Shown here piece after piece: positions 37,500 to 50,000 of a stretch of 64,000 nucleotides of DNA. The stretch comes from Acanthosepion lycidas (lineage: Eukaryota > Mollusca > Cephalopoda > Sepiida > Sepiidae): assembly GCA_963932145.1 (NCBI GenBank), contig OZ010581.1, positions 83,152,802-83,216,801 of the forward strand, read 5' to 3'. The notes under the pieces are model-generated. The model did not search any database, had not been told where the DNA came from, and saw nothing but the letters and a program-made list of their open reading frames with translations. A program made the translations under genes and the position numbers. Positions within the stretch are counted from its first letter, which is position 1; every line of letters begins with the position of its first letter.

Positions 37500-39327
37500 G
37501 AATAGTTTTTTTTTAAATCTCTTCTTGGACAAGCTGACAACATTTTAGCACTACTCATATAAATTATATTTTGTTTAGTGTTCTGACAAAAGAAAAATGA
37601 TCAAAAATTGATCTGTTTTATGCCAATCTTAACTTTACTTTAAGCAATTACATTTTTTCAATATAAATGAAGCAAGCTTACAATCAATGTCAAATAACAG
37701 CCAGTTACCTTAAAAGGAATTTTATATTTAGAATCAGAATAAAACATTACTTTCAAATATTCCTGAAGAAAATTTCAAACTTGATTTTTTTCTGGAAATA
37801 CAAAACATACAAATTTTATATCAACAAATTCTAATTAAGCATTCAGTGATGAAAAAGAAATAGATTTAAACATCTAAGTATACTTTCTTTTTTTAAGTTC
37901 ATCTGATTCTAATTAGTCAAATAAAAATATTATTGGTATAAAACTAACAATGTGTGTATGTGTGTTGAATTTTGTAGAGACATAAATTGTTACTAGATTT
38001 GTGCTATGTTCTTGGATGTAATTGCCATTATATTGTTAATGACAAAACTCTTGCTAAAAAATACTTGATATTTTTAAGAGATTAAATGTAAAGGTTTTTT
38101 TTTTTTTTTCAATAGACATAAGTGAAATTAATTTTGTAATTTGTTCAAGATGCACATTATGATTATCTTTGAACATAAGACTGAGCTTCCAGAATTGTCA
38201 CTTTTACTGTTAATGTGATAATCTTTACACATTCTAAGCCAAATACAAATAATGTTTATAGTTATAAACTTTAGTATTTCAAATCAAGTTTCAAGATAAG
38301 GTCTATATGCCTATGAAAAATAATCCAGTAATTTTATTTCCTTTTACATGATAAATGAAAAATATTTGTAATATATGAATATGCATTCATAAATGTTAAT
38401 TAAATAGTTATCCTCAAAATCAATGTAAAAATTCACTAAAAAAAAGCTAATAATTGAGATAAGCTTATATCAAAACACAGGTCTATATTCACATCTTTAT
38501 GTTCATATAAAAATGTATATATGTATAAAAATGTATATATGTATAAAAGTCTCTATATAGGAAATAACCAACCATTTTAACAAGATTTCATAGTCAAATG
38601 GTATATCAATTAACATTTTCAAACAATCAACGACCTGACAGAATATTGCTGTTCCCACAAAATATCAATGCTATTATTTGTGAATAAAATTTACATTTTA
38701 TTGTTTAGAATACACATTAAAAATGGGTTTTATATATGTATATTATACTCAAAATATTAATATTTTCAATTCAGGAATAAAAAAAATTCCCTGAATGTTA
38801 AAAAATATTTTAGTAAATAAAAATATTTTTTTTTTAATATAAGAAACACAAAAGAACAATTAAAACATGGAAAATATGTTTTTTCAAAATTTACTAGATT
38901 TTATTGTCTTTAAAACTATTTCATTACAGTTTGTAATGAACAGAGAGTTGTTTTAATATCCATTCTTAAACTATCTTAGCTGGTTAAAATACTAATGTCT
39001 TTACCAAATAAGTCAACCAGAATTTTATAAATAAAAAGTGTTACTATCAATACATAGTATAAACCAAAAACAAATATTAGTTTCTCTATGTATGAGAGAA
39101 ACATCTAACACAAAAAAAATCAAAACTGCTGGTACAGATTTATCATCTCTAGTATATATTTCATCCAAGAAATATCAAACTCACCTACAATAGTTTTCAA
39201 TTTGATACATTATTGCCTTTTGAAGCAGATATTTTAGTAAATATGTTAGTTCCAACAGTGAAGTTGGCACAACTTGAAAATGTTAATTTTCAAAACAGCA
39301 TCCAATCAAATATCAACATCCATGTCA
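37500..39327. other. Intergenic / probable MRPS35 3' UTR side
   Basis: AT-rich. A short tandem of AAAATGTATATATGTAT units lies near 38508-38545. Minus-strand AATAAA hexamers occur near 38.7 and 38.9 kb and are possible MRPS35 polyadenylation signals. Confidence 0.4.
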
Positions 39328-39531
39328 TTAGTTATCAATAAGTATGGAAGATTTTATATTTAATAACTTTTTCACACTCTCTTTATATGCATTTAAATTC
39401 TCAACAGTTTCCTCATCATCAATTAATGTAGTCACACACTTCTTGTATCCTTGCACTTCTGAAAGGGATACTGCAGATTCCTTGGTAATGATTGGGTTCA
39501 AATGATCAGTTTTTTGCATAGAAGAATCAGC
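39328..39531 (-). CDS. MRPS35: MRPS35 terminal exon
   Basis: Acceptor TTATAG just before 39531. It encodes 67 residues starting [10 protein letters not shown], containing [12 protein letters not shown] and [12 protein letters not shown], and ending at TAA (39330-39328). The end matches the human C-terminus (EEYKKSVVSL, YKESVKRLLN). Sequence to the left, about 38.6-39.3 kb, is the likely 3' UTR. Confidence 0.93.
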   Translation of the reverse strand, partial: ADSSMQKTDHLNPIITKESAVSLSEVQGYKKCVTTLIDDEETVENLNAYKESVKKLLNIKSSILIDN

Positions 39532-42500
39532 CTATAAAATAAAAACACCTATTAATCTTAAATAATATTTTTTCATCAGTCAAATAACTGTTAGCTTTTC
39601 AAATATAAAAACATAACAGGATATATCTTTAATGCAAAGAGAAAATTTTCCTTCAAATGTTTTAGAAATAATATTGAGACTGCTAAATTCTGTACTTAAA
39701 TATGTAAAAGAATTGAGGGGAAAACTCCATTAGTTCCATGCTATATTTATAACATATATTCCTTTTTAAAAATTGTTATTTTCAAGAATACACAATATTT
39801 TACAAAGGTAATTATTTCAAACTAGAATTATATTTCCTTTTTTCAGTTTAAAATTAATCAGGGTTTCCATCCAATTTTAAAAATTTAATTAAATTAAAAT
39901 TTAATTCTGAAGTTTTTACTTAGTTTTGTTAAGAGACCAAATTACAACTATAATTTCTTTTAAGTTGTAAAGAAATCAGTATTTGTGATCAGTATTTTAA
40001 CATATAAAATTTAAAATGCATGTTTTTTGGGTTTTTTTAATAATAGAAGCCGGCTTTTATAAAAATCAGTCTTATAATAATAATAAAGAATTTTAAATTC
40101 CAATTGTTTGCTAAATTTTCTTTCACATTTCTGACATGGAGAGGAAGAGAAATAGGAATATACATGAAATCTATTGTCAGATTTTTCTTTCTACTTATTT
40201 ATTTGTTTGATAAATTCATCCTTAATCATTCAAGTTATTATTTCTAATAGAAAAATTGCAGTATTTAAAAACTAAGATAAATTTCTAGGTTTATTTTACT
40301 GCACAATTTCAGAATCTATGAAGATATGCATAGTTTTGTAGTAAAAATCTGCTGGAGTTATATTTCAGCATGTTCTTATGTATTAAAAGATTAAATAAAA
40401 ACAGTAATTTATTTCAACAGATATAAAATACTACTACAGACATTCTGTAACATTTTACTTAAATTGTATATTAATATATTCAAAACAAAAATCATAATAG
40501 ATTAAAAATTACTAATGTTAAAATCAAAGAAGTAAATATCTTACATGCATTATAAATATTTTGTAAAATTAAAAGTGTATAATTATACAAAAGAAATTTT
40601 CTCTAAGAATGAAAGTATTTTGATGTATTTTTGCTTTAGATTAACAAAATTACCCTTTGTATGGTAAGGGGAAAATAACTGATGTTTACAAAAAATCAAA
40701 AATAATTTTCACCATAAGAATTGTTTAAATGGAAACATCTCTCTTTTTGGTTTTATCACTTGATCAATTTTACCTAGTACATATCAACACTTTGCAAACA
40801 CAGGCAAATAATATAAAAAGTTAAAAACTTTTAAATAAAATTTTTTGAGGATGCATAATTTTACTTTCCAGTTGTTTAAAGCATTGAATTTGACAAGTAA
40901 AATAAAAATCTAAGTTCAAATGTGAATAATTTACGAATTGTTTAATTTTCTAAAATTTTAATAGTATATATTTTAGTGTGATTTTCATTTGTCATTATTT
41001 ACAAATAACCAAATAAATTCTCTGTAGTTATAGAAATAGTTCTTCAAATGAAAAATGTGATTCTCGTGAACCTAAAATTGGTTATGAAATACATTTCATT
41101 ATTAATAATTGAGATGAATTTAATAAACAACATTTAAAAAAATGTTTTTATATGTGACATAATTCAGTTACAAAATGTATACAAAAACTTACTTCCCTTG
41201 AATAGAAATATAAGAGTTATTTCCCTTGCACGCTGACAAATTGTTGAAACCTAATTTTTTTTTCTCATAGAAAATGTGATCAAAATGTACGATGTCGTTT
41301 CAAGTGATAATTTAAAAAATAAAAATTAAAATGCTGAAGTTTCTTTTGTTACTCATACTTGATATGTACATCTAGACATATTCACTTGTATTGCCAAAAG
41401 GTTATCAGCCCAATTAAAAGATTCTAAAAAAGAGTTTTGATGTCTGGTTAGTGAAAATTTGCCAAGCCAAGAACTTTTCAGCACACATTTCAGTATTAGA
41501 AATTATTTACATAGAAATAACTTCTTTTTCTTATAATTTGTATGATAGTAATAGAGTTGTCCAGATGACTGAAATCATTATGTTGTTACAATGTTTTAGC
41601 TAATCCAGTTTACAGCCTTTTTCAAATGCATACTCTTGTAAAGAGAGGAATTTATTTTTCAGAAAATGATATCAAACAGAAAAGAAATAGTGACAAATTT
41701 ATTGGTTAGTTCAGATCATTCCCAGCAACAGAAGCTACACAAGCAATTCCATACTCAGCAGCCTAACACAAATAATTGATCATTTTTTTCATATGTAGAA
41801 TACTTTCCAAGTTTCTCCTTGCTGAGTAAAGAAATACACACTGGTCTGAATTATAGACCTTAAAACATTCTACTTCAGGTTATTTCAACTTGAAGAATTA
41901 AGAGATATAAATACCAAAATAACAATCATCTATTTTAAATATATGAACATGAAAGACAAGTCCAAGAAACATACCCTATGTAAAAGGAACTAATTCAAAT
42001 CATATCAGAGTGGTTTTCAATATAAAATCTTTATTCATAAACTTGATCCCTTGCAAGAAAAATAGTCAATAAGAAAACATTTATAACATCCAATACAAAT
42101 GTGGAAAAGAATATAAAGGAGAAACACAAGAAAGTTATATCCAAAGGAAAAATAGAAAAGTCAGATATAGCAAATCACATCTGGAAAGGAAAGGCATATC
42201 AGCCTCTCTTGGATAAGGTCCAAAATAATAGATTGCAGCGGGAGGCATCATTGTAGAGTGAGAAAATTGAAAGTATGCAATTACCTGACAGTACTGTACA
42301 CAAGAAGAAATCTGTAAATTGGATTGACCAAACAGTGCAAGAACACAAATGAGTCAATAGTCTAAGCAATTCTAAAATGATAATGAATCATCACAGAATT
42401 ATAGATGGTCTCATTACTATTTAAACACCACATTGTACAGAGCCTTCCATTAATTTTACAGTCTATCTGTGCTTTGAGATATTAAGAAATATCAGAAAAA

Positions 42501-43984
42501 ATAGTTCTTAAAGTGTTAGTGAAAATATTAAATCTTTACAAAAAAAAGTTAGCATAAAATTGATTATATTCAAATTCATCTTGCTACTTACTTTTTTGTC
42601 CATTTCTTTTATTTTTATTAATAAATTAGTGATATTCTCCTTGGACACATTCAGATCCCAATAAAATCTCTCCCAGTCAAGTTCTGTTTTTCCAGCTTCC
42701 CAAGGTTCTATACGCTGAAAACAGGAATAAAAAAGCTAAATATTATATAATCATATCTAATACTTAATAAAATTAAATGATCTTTTTCAAATATTTACTT
42801 TCTATTATGTTATTTTTAGATAAATGCATGTATAGTACACATACACCACTTAAAGTGGTTTAAGAAAAAATAAACAGTACAGATCAATTTTTCATCAAAA
42901 CATCGAATAAAATATGCAATTATAGCCATTGAGAAATCAACAGATTTTGTGTCTTTTTTCTTCAGAGAACATTTAATTGGCTGATGACACTGACCTCATT
43001 TCATTCCTCTCTCCGTTTAAATTAGTTATAACAGGAAAGAAAATATATATAATCAAAGATATAAATTTTGAGATAATAAAAGCTGGCGGGACAGCTGCTG
43101 TTATGAAAATAACTTTAAAAAGTCATTGCTATGACAAAACAAATTACAGAGGAAAAAATAAAATAACCCAAGATCTTATTCAAAGGTTTGAAACTGAATA
43201 ATGCCCTCTAGATTGAACAAAGTCTTTTAGAAATTTGATAAGTTCTTTTAAACTTAACACCCTCCCTTCACACAAATACAAACACACTGATTGTTTTGGT
43301 ACATTTGGCAAAGTGCCCAACAAGTGTTACCACTAATCTCTCAACTTTGAAGAATAAAGAAAAATAATACATAACTAGTCCCAGAGGGTAGAAATGCATA
43401 AGCAGATTCCAGTTGTCTGAGTTTAATTTTAAGACAGACAAAGAGTGAAATAACATTCAAGTAGGAACTTGAATGTTATTTCACTCCTTGTCTTTTATAA
43501 CAGAAGACTGCAAGCTATATTGTTCAATCAATCTACATTTAGTTTTAAGTTTTCTTTGGGTTTTTTGTGAGAAGTTGATTTATACTTTAGAAAAGAATTA
43601 AAATTGATATGATTAAAATGATTCAAACCATTTGACTTTCCTAGCTGAGAACAAATTACTATTCATAATTTTGCTAATGTCACGTGAGGTTCTAAAATAG
43701 TCATATTCACATCCACTATACCTAGTTGGACTGAAATTTGGTGAAAAGTCAGAACCAATCATGCAAGTCATGACTTCACAGGTTTTCAAAAACTATTCAA
43801 ACGAGAGGCTCTTTAAACACCAGTGCCATTATTTCAATGAGCTCAAATCAATAAAATTAACAATAAAAGACATACTTACCAATGATTCATGATATAGAGC
43901 TGTCAGGACATACACTAAATAATCATAATTTTGTTTTTTCAAGGGACACCTGGAAAAGCAAGTTTGAATGTCAAGCATTAAAAG

Positions 43985-44065
<81 letters not shown>

Positions 44066-47000
44066 TATAATTTATATAAGTTCAAAATACAGAGATTAAT
44101 TTCTGATCTTGATGGGTCATTTTGTCTGTCTATATTTCTGAGATGAGGTATTGTAACTATTTACATTATTTGGAATGTTGCCATATTCATGACATTTCAG
44201 CTGTTGTACACTCCAGCCTTCTTCAGGTGATTGGAATTTCAAACTGAACCCTATGCCTCTTCCAAATATCTCAGTTATCTCCACTTCCACCACTGCAGTA
44301 ACCCAGGTATCTTTGGGAGTCACTGGATCTAACCAACACTTTTACCCACTGAGCCATGTGTCTTTGAGGATATCAGCATATGTAATTTTTGGAAAAATTA
44401 AGGTCTCAATTATATTTTTTTATCAGAGCTCATATTGCAATTTTCATTGTTTGTCATTGCTTTTCTCGAGCACACTGTATTACTGGTTCCTATATTGTAT
44501 TCATTTCTTTGCACTCAGAAAACAAGCTTCACTCTGCTTACTCTATGTAAAGGGATAATCGAAAAAATACAAAAGATCTGTGGTCCATATAACATCAAGA
44601 CAACTTTCAAAAGTGGTTCAACACTTCAGACACCTCTCCCAAATAAGACCCACCCACCATGAAAGGAGAACATGACTAAGGACTGTGTGTAATGCCATCC
44701 TGTGCAGTTGCAGTAAGAAATATAGAGAAACAGGCCACCTCCTTAAGGAAAGGCTACAAGACATCAGGCGTAGCTGACCACATATGGAGGAAAAAAGGAG
44801 ATCACCACACACTGTGGGATGAAGTTGAAATAATAGACAGAGAACATCACTGGAATCAGTATATATGCTAGGCCACAAATGTCTCCTAAGCCGGCCAAGC
44901 ATAGAAATGAATACAATATGGGAACCAGTAAAACGGAGTGCTAGAGAAAAGCAATAATAACAACAAAAATTGCAATATAAGCTCTGTTAAAAATGATTAA
45001 TGAAACATTAGGTTCATAAGTCCCAAAAATTTATACACTGATGTCCTCAAGGTTGGTTGGATCCAATGACTTGTCACAAAGAGTTGTAAGTTCAATACCT
45101 GGCTACTCAAGTGGTGAACAAAAATTTGGAGAGTTGAGTTAAAGGAAGATAACTGAAAACATCCAGAAGAGACATGACACATGAAACTAGACAAAAGTGG
45201 ACAAAATAAAGGGCTCAGTTCAAAATTCCAATCACCTGAAGAAGGCTGGAGCATACAAAAGCCAAATCATTGTGAATATGGCAACAAAGACGAGAACAAC
45301 AGTCTGAACAATGTAAATAGTGTAAATAAGACATTTTGTAAAAAAACAAAAAAAACAAATTGAAAACAACCAGAGTATTTCTATAGAAATTTAATTTGTT
45401 CACTAATCAAAATGTTCTTTGGGATATGTTTTTGTTTTTCATTTATAATTTTTACCAAGTTTGGTAAAGAACTCTAGGAAAAAAGCTACTTTATAATAAT
45501 TGCACTGGTCAAATAGCTCAATAAAGTTAATATTTTCTCAATATGGTCAATTTTTTAAATCATATTCAATGTTGTCCAGAGTTACAAAAGGACAGCCATG
45601 ACATTTTTCCATTATTTACAAATGTTAATAACAATGCTGTAATCAGTTATGTATATTCCACCTCATTTACATATACACAAAATAAACTAAAAATAAATAA
45701 TTATGAAAATTAACTGTTACCATTTGGAAATTTTAACTTACAGAAAAATGAATAGAAGCAGCAGTAATAATGTAAAATAGAAAGTTCAATGGTTATACTC
45801 TTTCCTATTCTATTAAAAGTAATATATATCAGGCATTTGATAAAACAGTACATCACAAGGCAAAAAAGATCAAGAAGTGCCTAAATCAACTGTTGTTTAT
45901 GCCAATATGAGTAACTTTTTCTTTGCTTCTTAGAAACAATGTCTCATTATGCAACACTGTTTTCCTTTTGCTTCAATTTTTGTGGTGGCAATATCAGTAA
46001 GAAACCAATTACTTTACTGTAAACAAAATTCTGCTTTTAATGCCATTTACAAATTAAGAGAAAGGAGAATTATTTTTAAAAAAACTACTTGATGAACTTA
46101 AAAAACAAGCCTTAAAACATAATACTAGACAGCTGCCTCAACAAATTTCAAGCTAATGCCAATGTGGCTGATGAAAGCGCTAATGAGTTTCCCAGGTGAG
46201 CCATGCCACCCAACTCAAGTAAATGATTATGTAAGCTTTATCTCAAATAGTTGGGACAGAGCCAACTGTTAGTGCTGATTCACCAGGATATACACTCACA
46301 CCTGCTGATCTAAGTTACAGTAAAGCAACAAGGAGTGGCAAAGCAGGTGATGCACAGACAGAAAAATCAACGGATAGATAAGCAAGCAGCAGTGAGGTAG
46401 AAGCTGAAACATACAATATCAGCAAAGGCTACATGGCATTGCATAAGGTTTTTGGTAATATGCCCTCTAGATTGAACAAAGTTTTTTAGAAATTTGATAG
46501 GTTCTTTTAAACTTAACACCCTCCCATCACACAAATACAAACACACTGATTGTTTTGGTACATTTGGCAAAGTGCCCAACAAGTGTTACCACTAATCTCT
46601 CAACTTTGAAGAATAAAGAAAAATAATACATAACTAGTCCCAGAGGGTAGAAATGCATAAGCAGATTCCAGTTGTCTGAGTTTAATTTTAAGACAGACAA
46701 AGAGTGAAATAACATTCAAGTAGGAACTTGAATGTTATTTCACTCCTTGTCTTTTATCAAAAAATTTTGTACAATGTCAATTTTTTAAAATATAACAATA
46801 ATAATAAAGAGAAAAAATAAAAAGCCTCTCAAAATCAAAGTTCAAACTGATATCAGCTAATTTGTGTTACAATTCATAAAAATATACTGTTCATTCTCAA
46901 GAGCAATTTTACTTGCTAGACCCAATAAAATACTCTTGAAAATAATTTCATTTTAATTTAAAGTATCCTTGAGTTTTGCTTCATAAATTTAAAATTGTTT

Positions 47001-50000
47001 ATATTATATATATATATAATTATTAGTGTAATATTAACTTTTTCTATATATTACGTCTCAGTTAAAAATTATATTTGGAAATAAATCTTTTTTTTAATGA
47101 ATCTCAATCTAAATTGATTACTTTTGTAAATACATAAAGTTAAACCAATTCTCAAAATTATAATTAAATTATTAAAAACATATTCAAATTTAGAAATCAT
47201 TACATGAACATCAATTGTGCTTTCACAGGGCTTTAGTGGGTATCATAAAAGTAATTTCAATGTGGTTTGCTCATTAAGTGTGTCAAAAGTTTAAATTATC
47301 TAAAATTTTTAATTTTTAAAAGAATAGTTAATGAATAATTGGTGAAGAGAGATTTTAACAAAAACTTTATAGAATTCTTTATCTATATTCACAACATTTA
47401 GAATGATTAGAATGCTTAATATGAAAATAAATAATCAATTATTAGGCTAATAAATGTCAAATTTATCACAACAACTAGATTAAAAAAGTAAATACTTCAT
47501 GTTTCACATTATTAGCAAGGTTATTGAAATGCCAAGAAACATTATGCTGTAATTCAAATTTATAATTAAACAGCATATATTAAGTTTACAAAAACAAATA
47601 TTTTAAACAAAAATTTGAAAATAGCATCATTGTAATGATGACAAAGTTACAAGAACATTAATGTTAAATATATGTTCTATGTTCTGAAACTAGTTTTAAA
47701 AGTTCTTAATCCATTTGAGTGGTTTTATTTCTTCATATGAAGCAGACAGCAAAGCGTGTATGATAGCATTCCAAATTTTATTTTTCCTGATAAGTTACAC
47801 CATCTGCCAATGTAACAAGTTTTCAATTGGTTTATGGTTGGATGAACAATCTGGCTATTAATAGTATTTTTGAAACATTCTTTAGTTTCTTTGCCAAATG
47901 TGAGCAAGCACTGTTGAGAATATAAATCCTTTTTCACATTTCTGGTTTCTTCTTGAACCATGGTTCTATGTTTGCCTCCAAAAGATCAATGTATGTCCAA
48001 GCTGAAAATTGCCACAAACCAATCACTTTACCACCAACAATCCACGAAGACATTTCATACAAATGGCTGGCATTTGTTTACATCTGAATAAAATGAACTG
48101 ACTTATAGACATTTTAAACCGTGAGTAACTCTCACAAGCATTTTTTTCTCTACCCAGCTTAATTTTTATTAAGTGCTCAAAGAATATTTTGAGCAACCCT
48201 TCTTTCCTTTCCACTTAAATCTTAAGAGTCCTTTTTTGTGTGCCTAATGATCCACTAATTTTTAATCTTTTTCTATGTGGATTAATTTATATAAATAAAA
48301 TATGAAGCAGATACTAATGTGAAATGCAGTGTGCATGTGCATAATATAAAACATCATGAGAAATGTAACAATCATAGTCTATGTGTTCCTCTGATTTCAG
48401 ATAAAGCTGGACATCAGCATAATTATACAAATAATTTTATAACAAAAGGTGTATGTGACATATTTGATTTACTATTTTTTTCTCTTTCCAAAGCCACCTG
48501 AATTTTCAAATAGCTACTTATCTAATAATGATCACACAAAAATATTTGCATACAAAATTTTGATTATAAATAGAAAAATAGTTAAGTAAAATAAATACTT
48601 TTCTCATCATTAGAATGTAGATCTACTACATACAATTCATTAAGTTATTTATAAATGGCCATGGTATAAACCAAATTGAACACTAGAGATAAAGGTTCTT
48701 TGCTCTGGGCTCAAAGTTTCTCTACTTAATAAATACTTTATAACTGTGTGGTGCAAGGACAGGTCAAAATTATACCTTGATACCATATTTCCAAGTTGAG
48801 ACTAAATGTTACAACATACATCCTATGAAATGTTTCCAAATGAATTATATCCAAAAATGTTTATTATAAATTAAAAAATTTCTCAAAAAACATGTTACCA
48901 GAATTTACCAAATTCTGGAAGTATATTTCAATTCAAAGCCTGTACCATGAAACTGCAATGAACCCTTAACTTTTTAAATTCATATGAAAGTGAAAATGTA
49001 AACAGCATATTTTCAATTATTAACAAATCTATTACTTCATATGCAAGATCAGTTGACAGAATAAAAACTGACATAGACTAACAAGCTTAAAATATTGAGC
49101 AAATCTACTGCTGAAAATAGTTAATATTTTACAATTGGAAATTTCAAAAGTGTAAGCTGCTTAATAACAAGCTTGTATAAATGGAACATGCACAATTACA
49201 TCTTTATGACAACTTTTAATTTTAATTTTCCATTAATTGTTAACATCAGGGTAGTGATGTGAAAGCAAACAATTTTGCAAGAAATAAGTCCCTTTTAAAA
49301 CAATCTATGCAGAAGGAAGTATTTGTTTTTGCCTTCTTAAAGGACTTGTTTATATAAACCCAAAATAAAAACAAAACAATTAATGAAAATAAAGAACTGA
49401 CTTTAAAAGGAATTGTACTGAACATAACACTGAGTAAATCTTACCTCTTAGCTGTAACAGTTATTTCATCTGTCTCTTTATTATATCTATGCCCAAGAAG
49501 ACGTATTATCTTATCATGAGCATGATAGTCAAAGTTGAGGTTGGATAGTTTTAACTGGGAGAAAGATAAAATATTTAATGTGACAATATGAAACAAATAT
49601 TAAATTTCATAAAGAAATGAGGAGAATTTGGTCAGTACAAGTCTTAAAAACAAAAATTATAACTACTGAAATGCAAAATCAAAAGGCTCATGATAGTTTA
49701 TTGGATACTGACAGTACATAAATTAATCTCATAAAATATTCACACAATAAAAAAAGGATTGGTAATCAGTACAAAAATATGAAGTCAAAATCTTATTTTG
49801 TCTATGTCCTTTTTTTTTATACAAGAACAGTAGTCAAACATTTAAGGATATAACCTTATATAAACAATTTGTTTATAGTACATTTGAATGAAAGTATACT
49901 GGGTTGAAAACCATTGATAGAAGATTCAGAACTCATTGGATTCTGCATACAAATGTACTTGTAAATACAGGTTTTTCTAAAACTAATACTTGCATGATTT

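Noticed and set aside
43268..43456. A conserved 62-residue minus-strand protein also found at 46527-46715
   Set aside because: Identity comes from the recent 298-bp duplication; there is no independent coding evidence.
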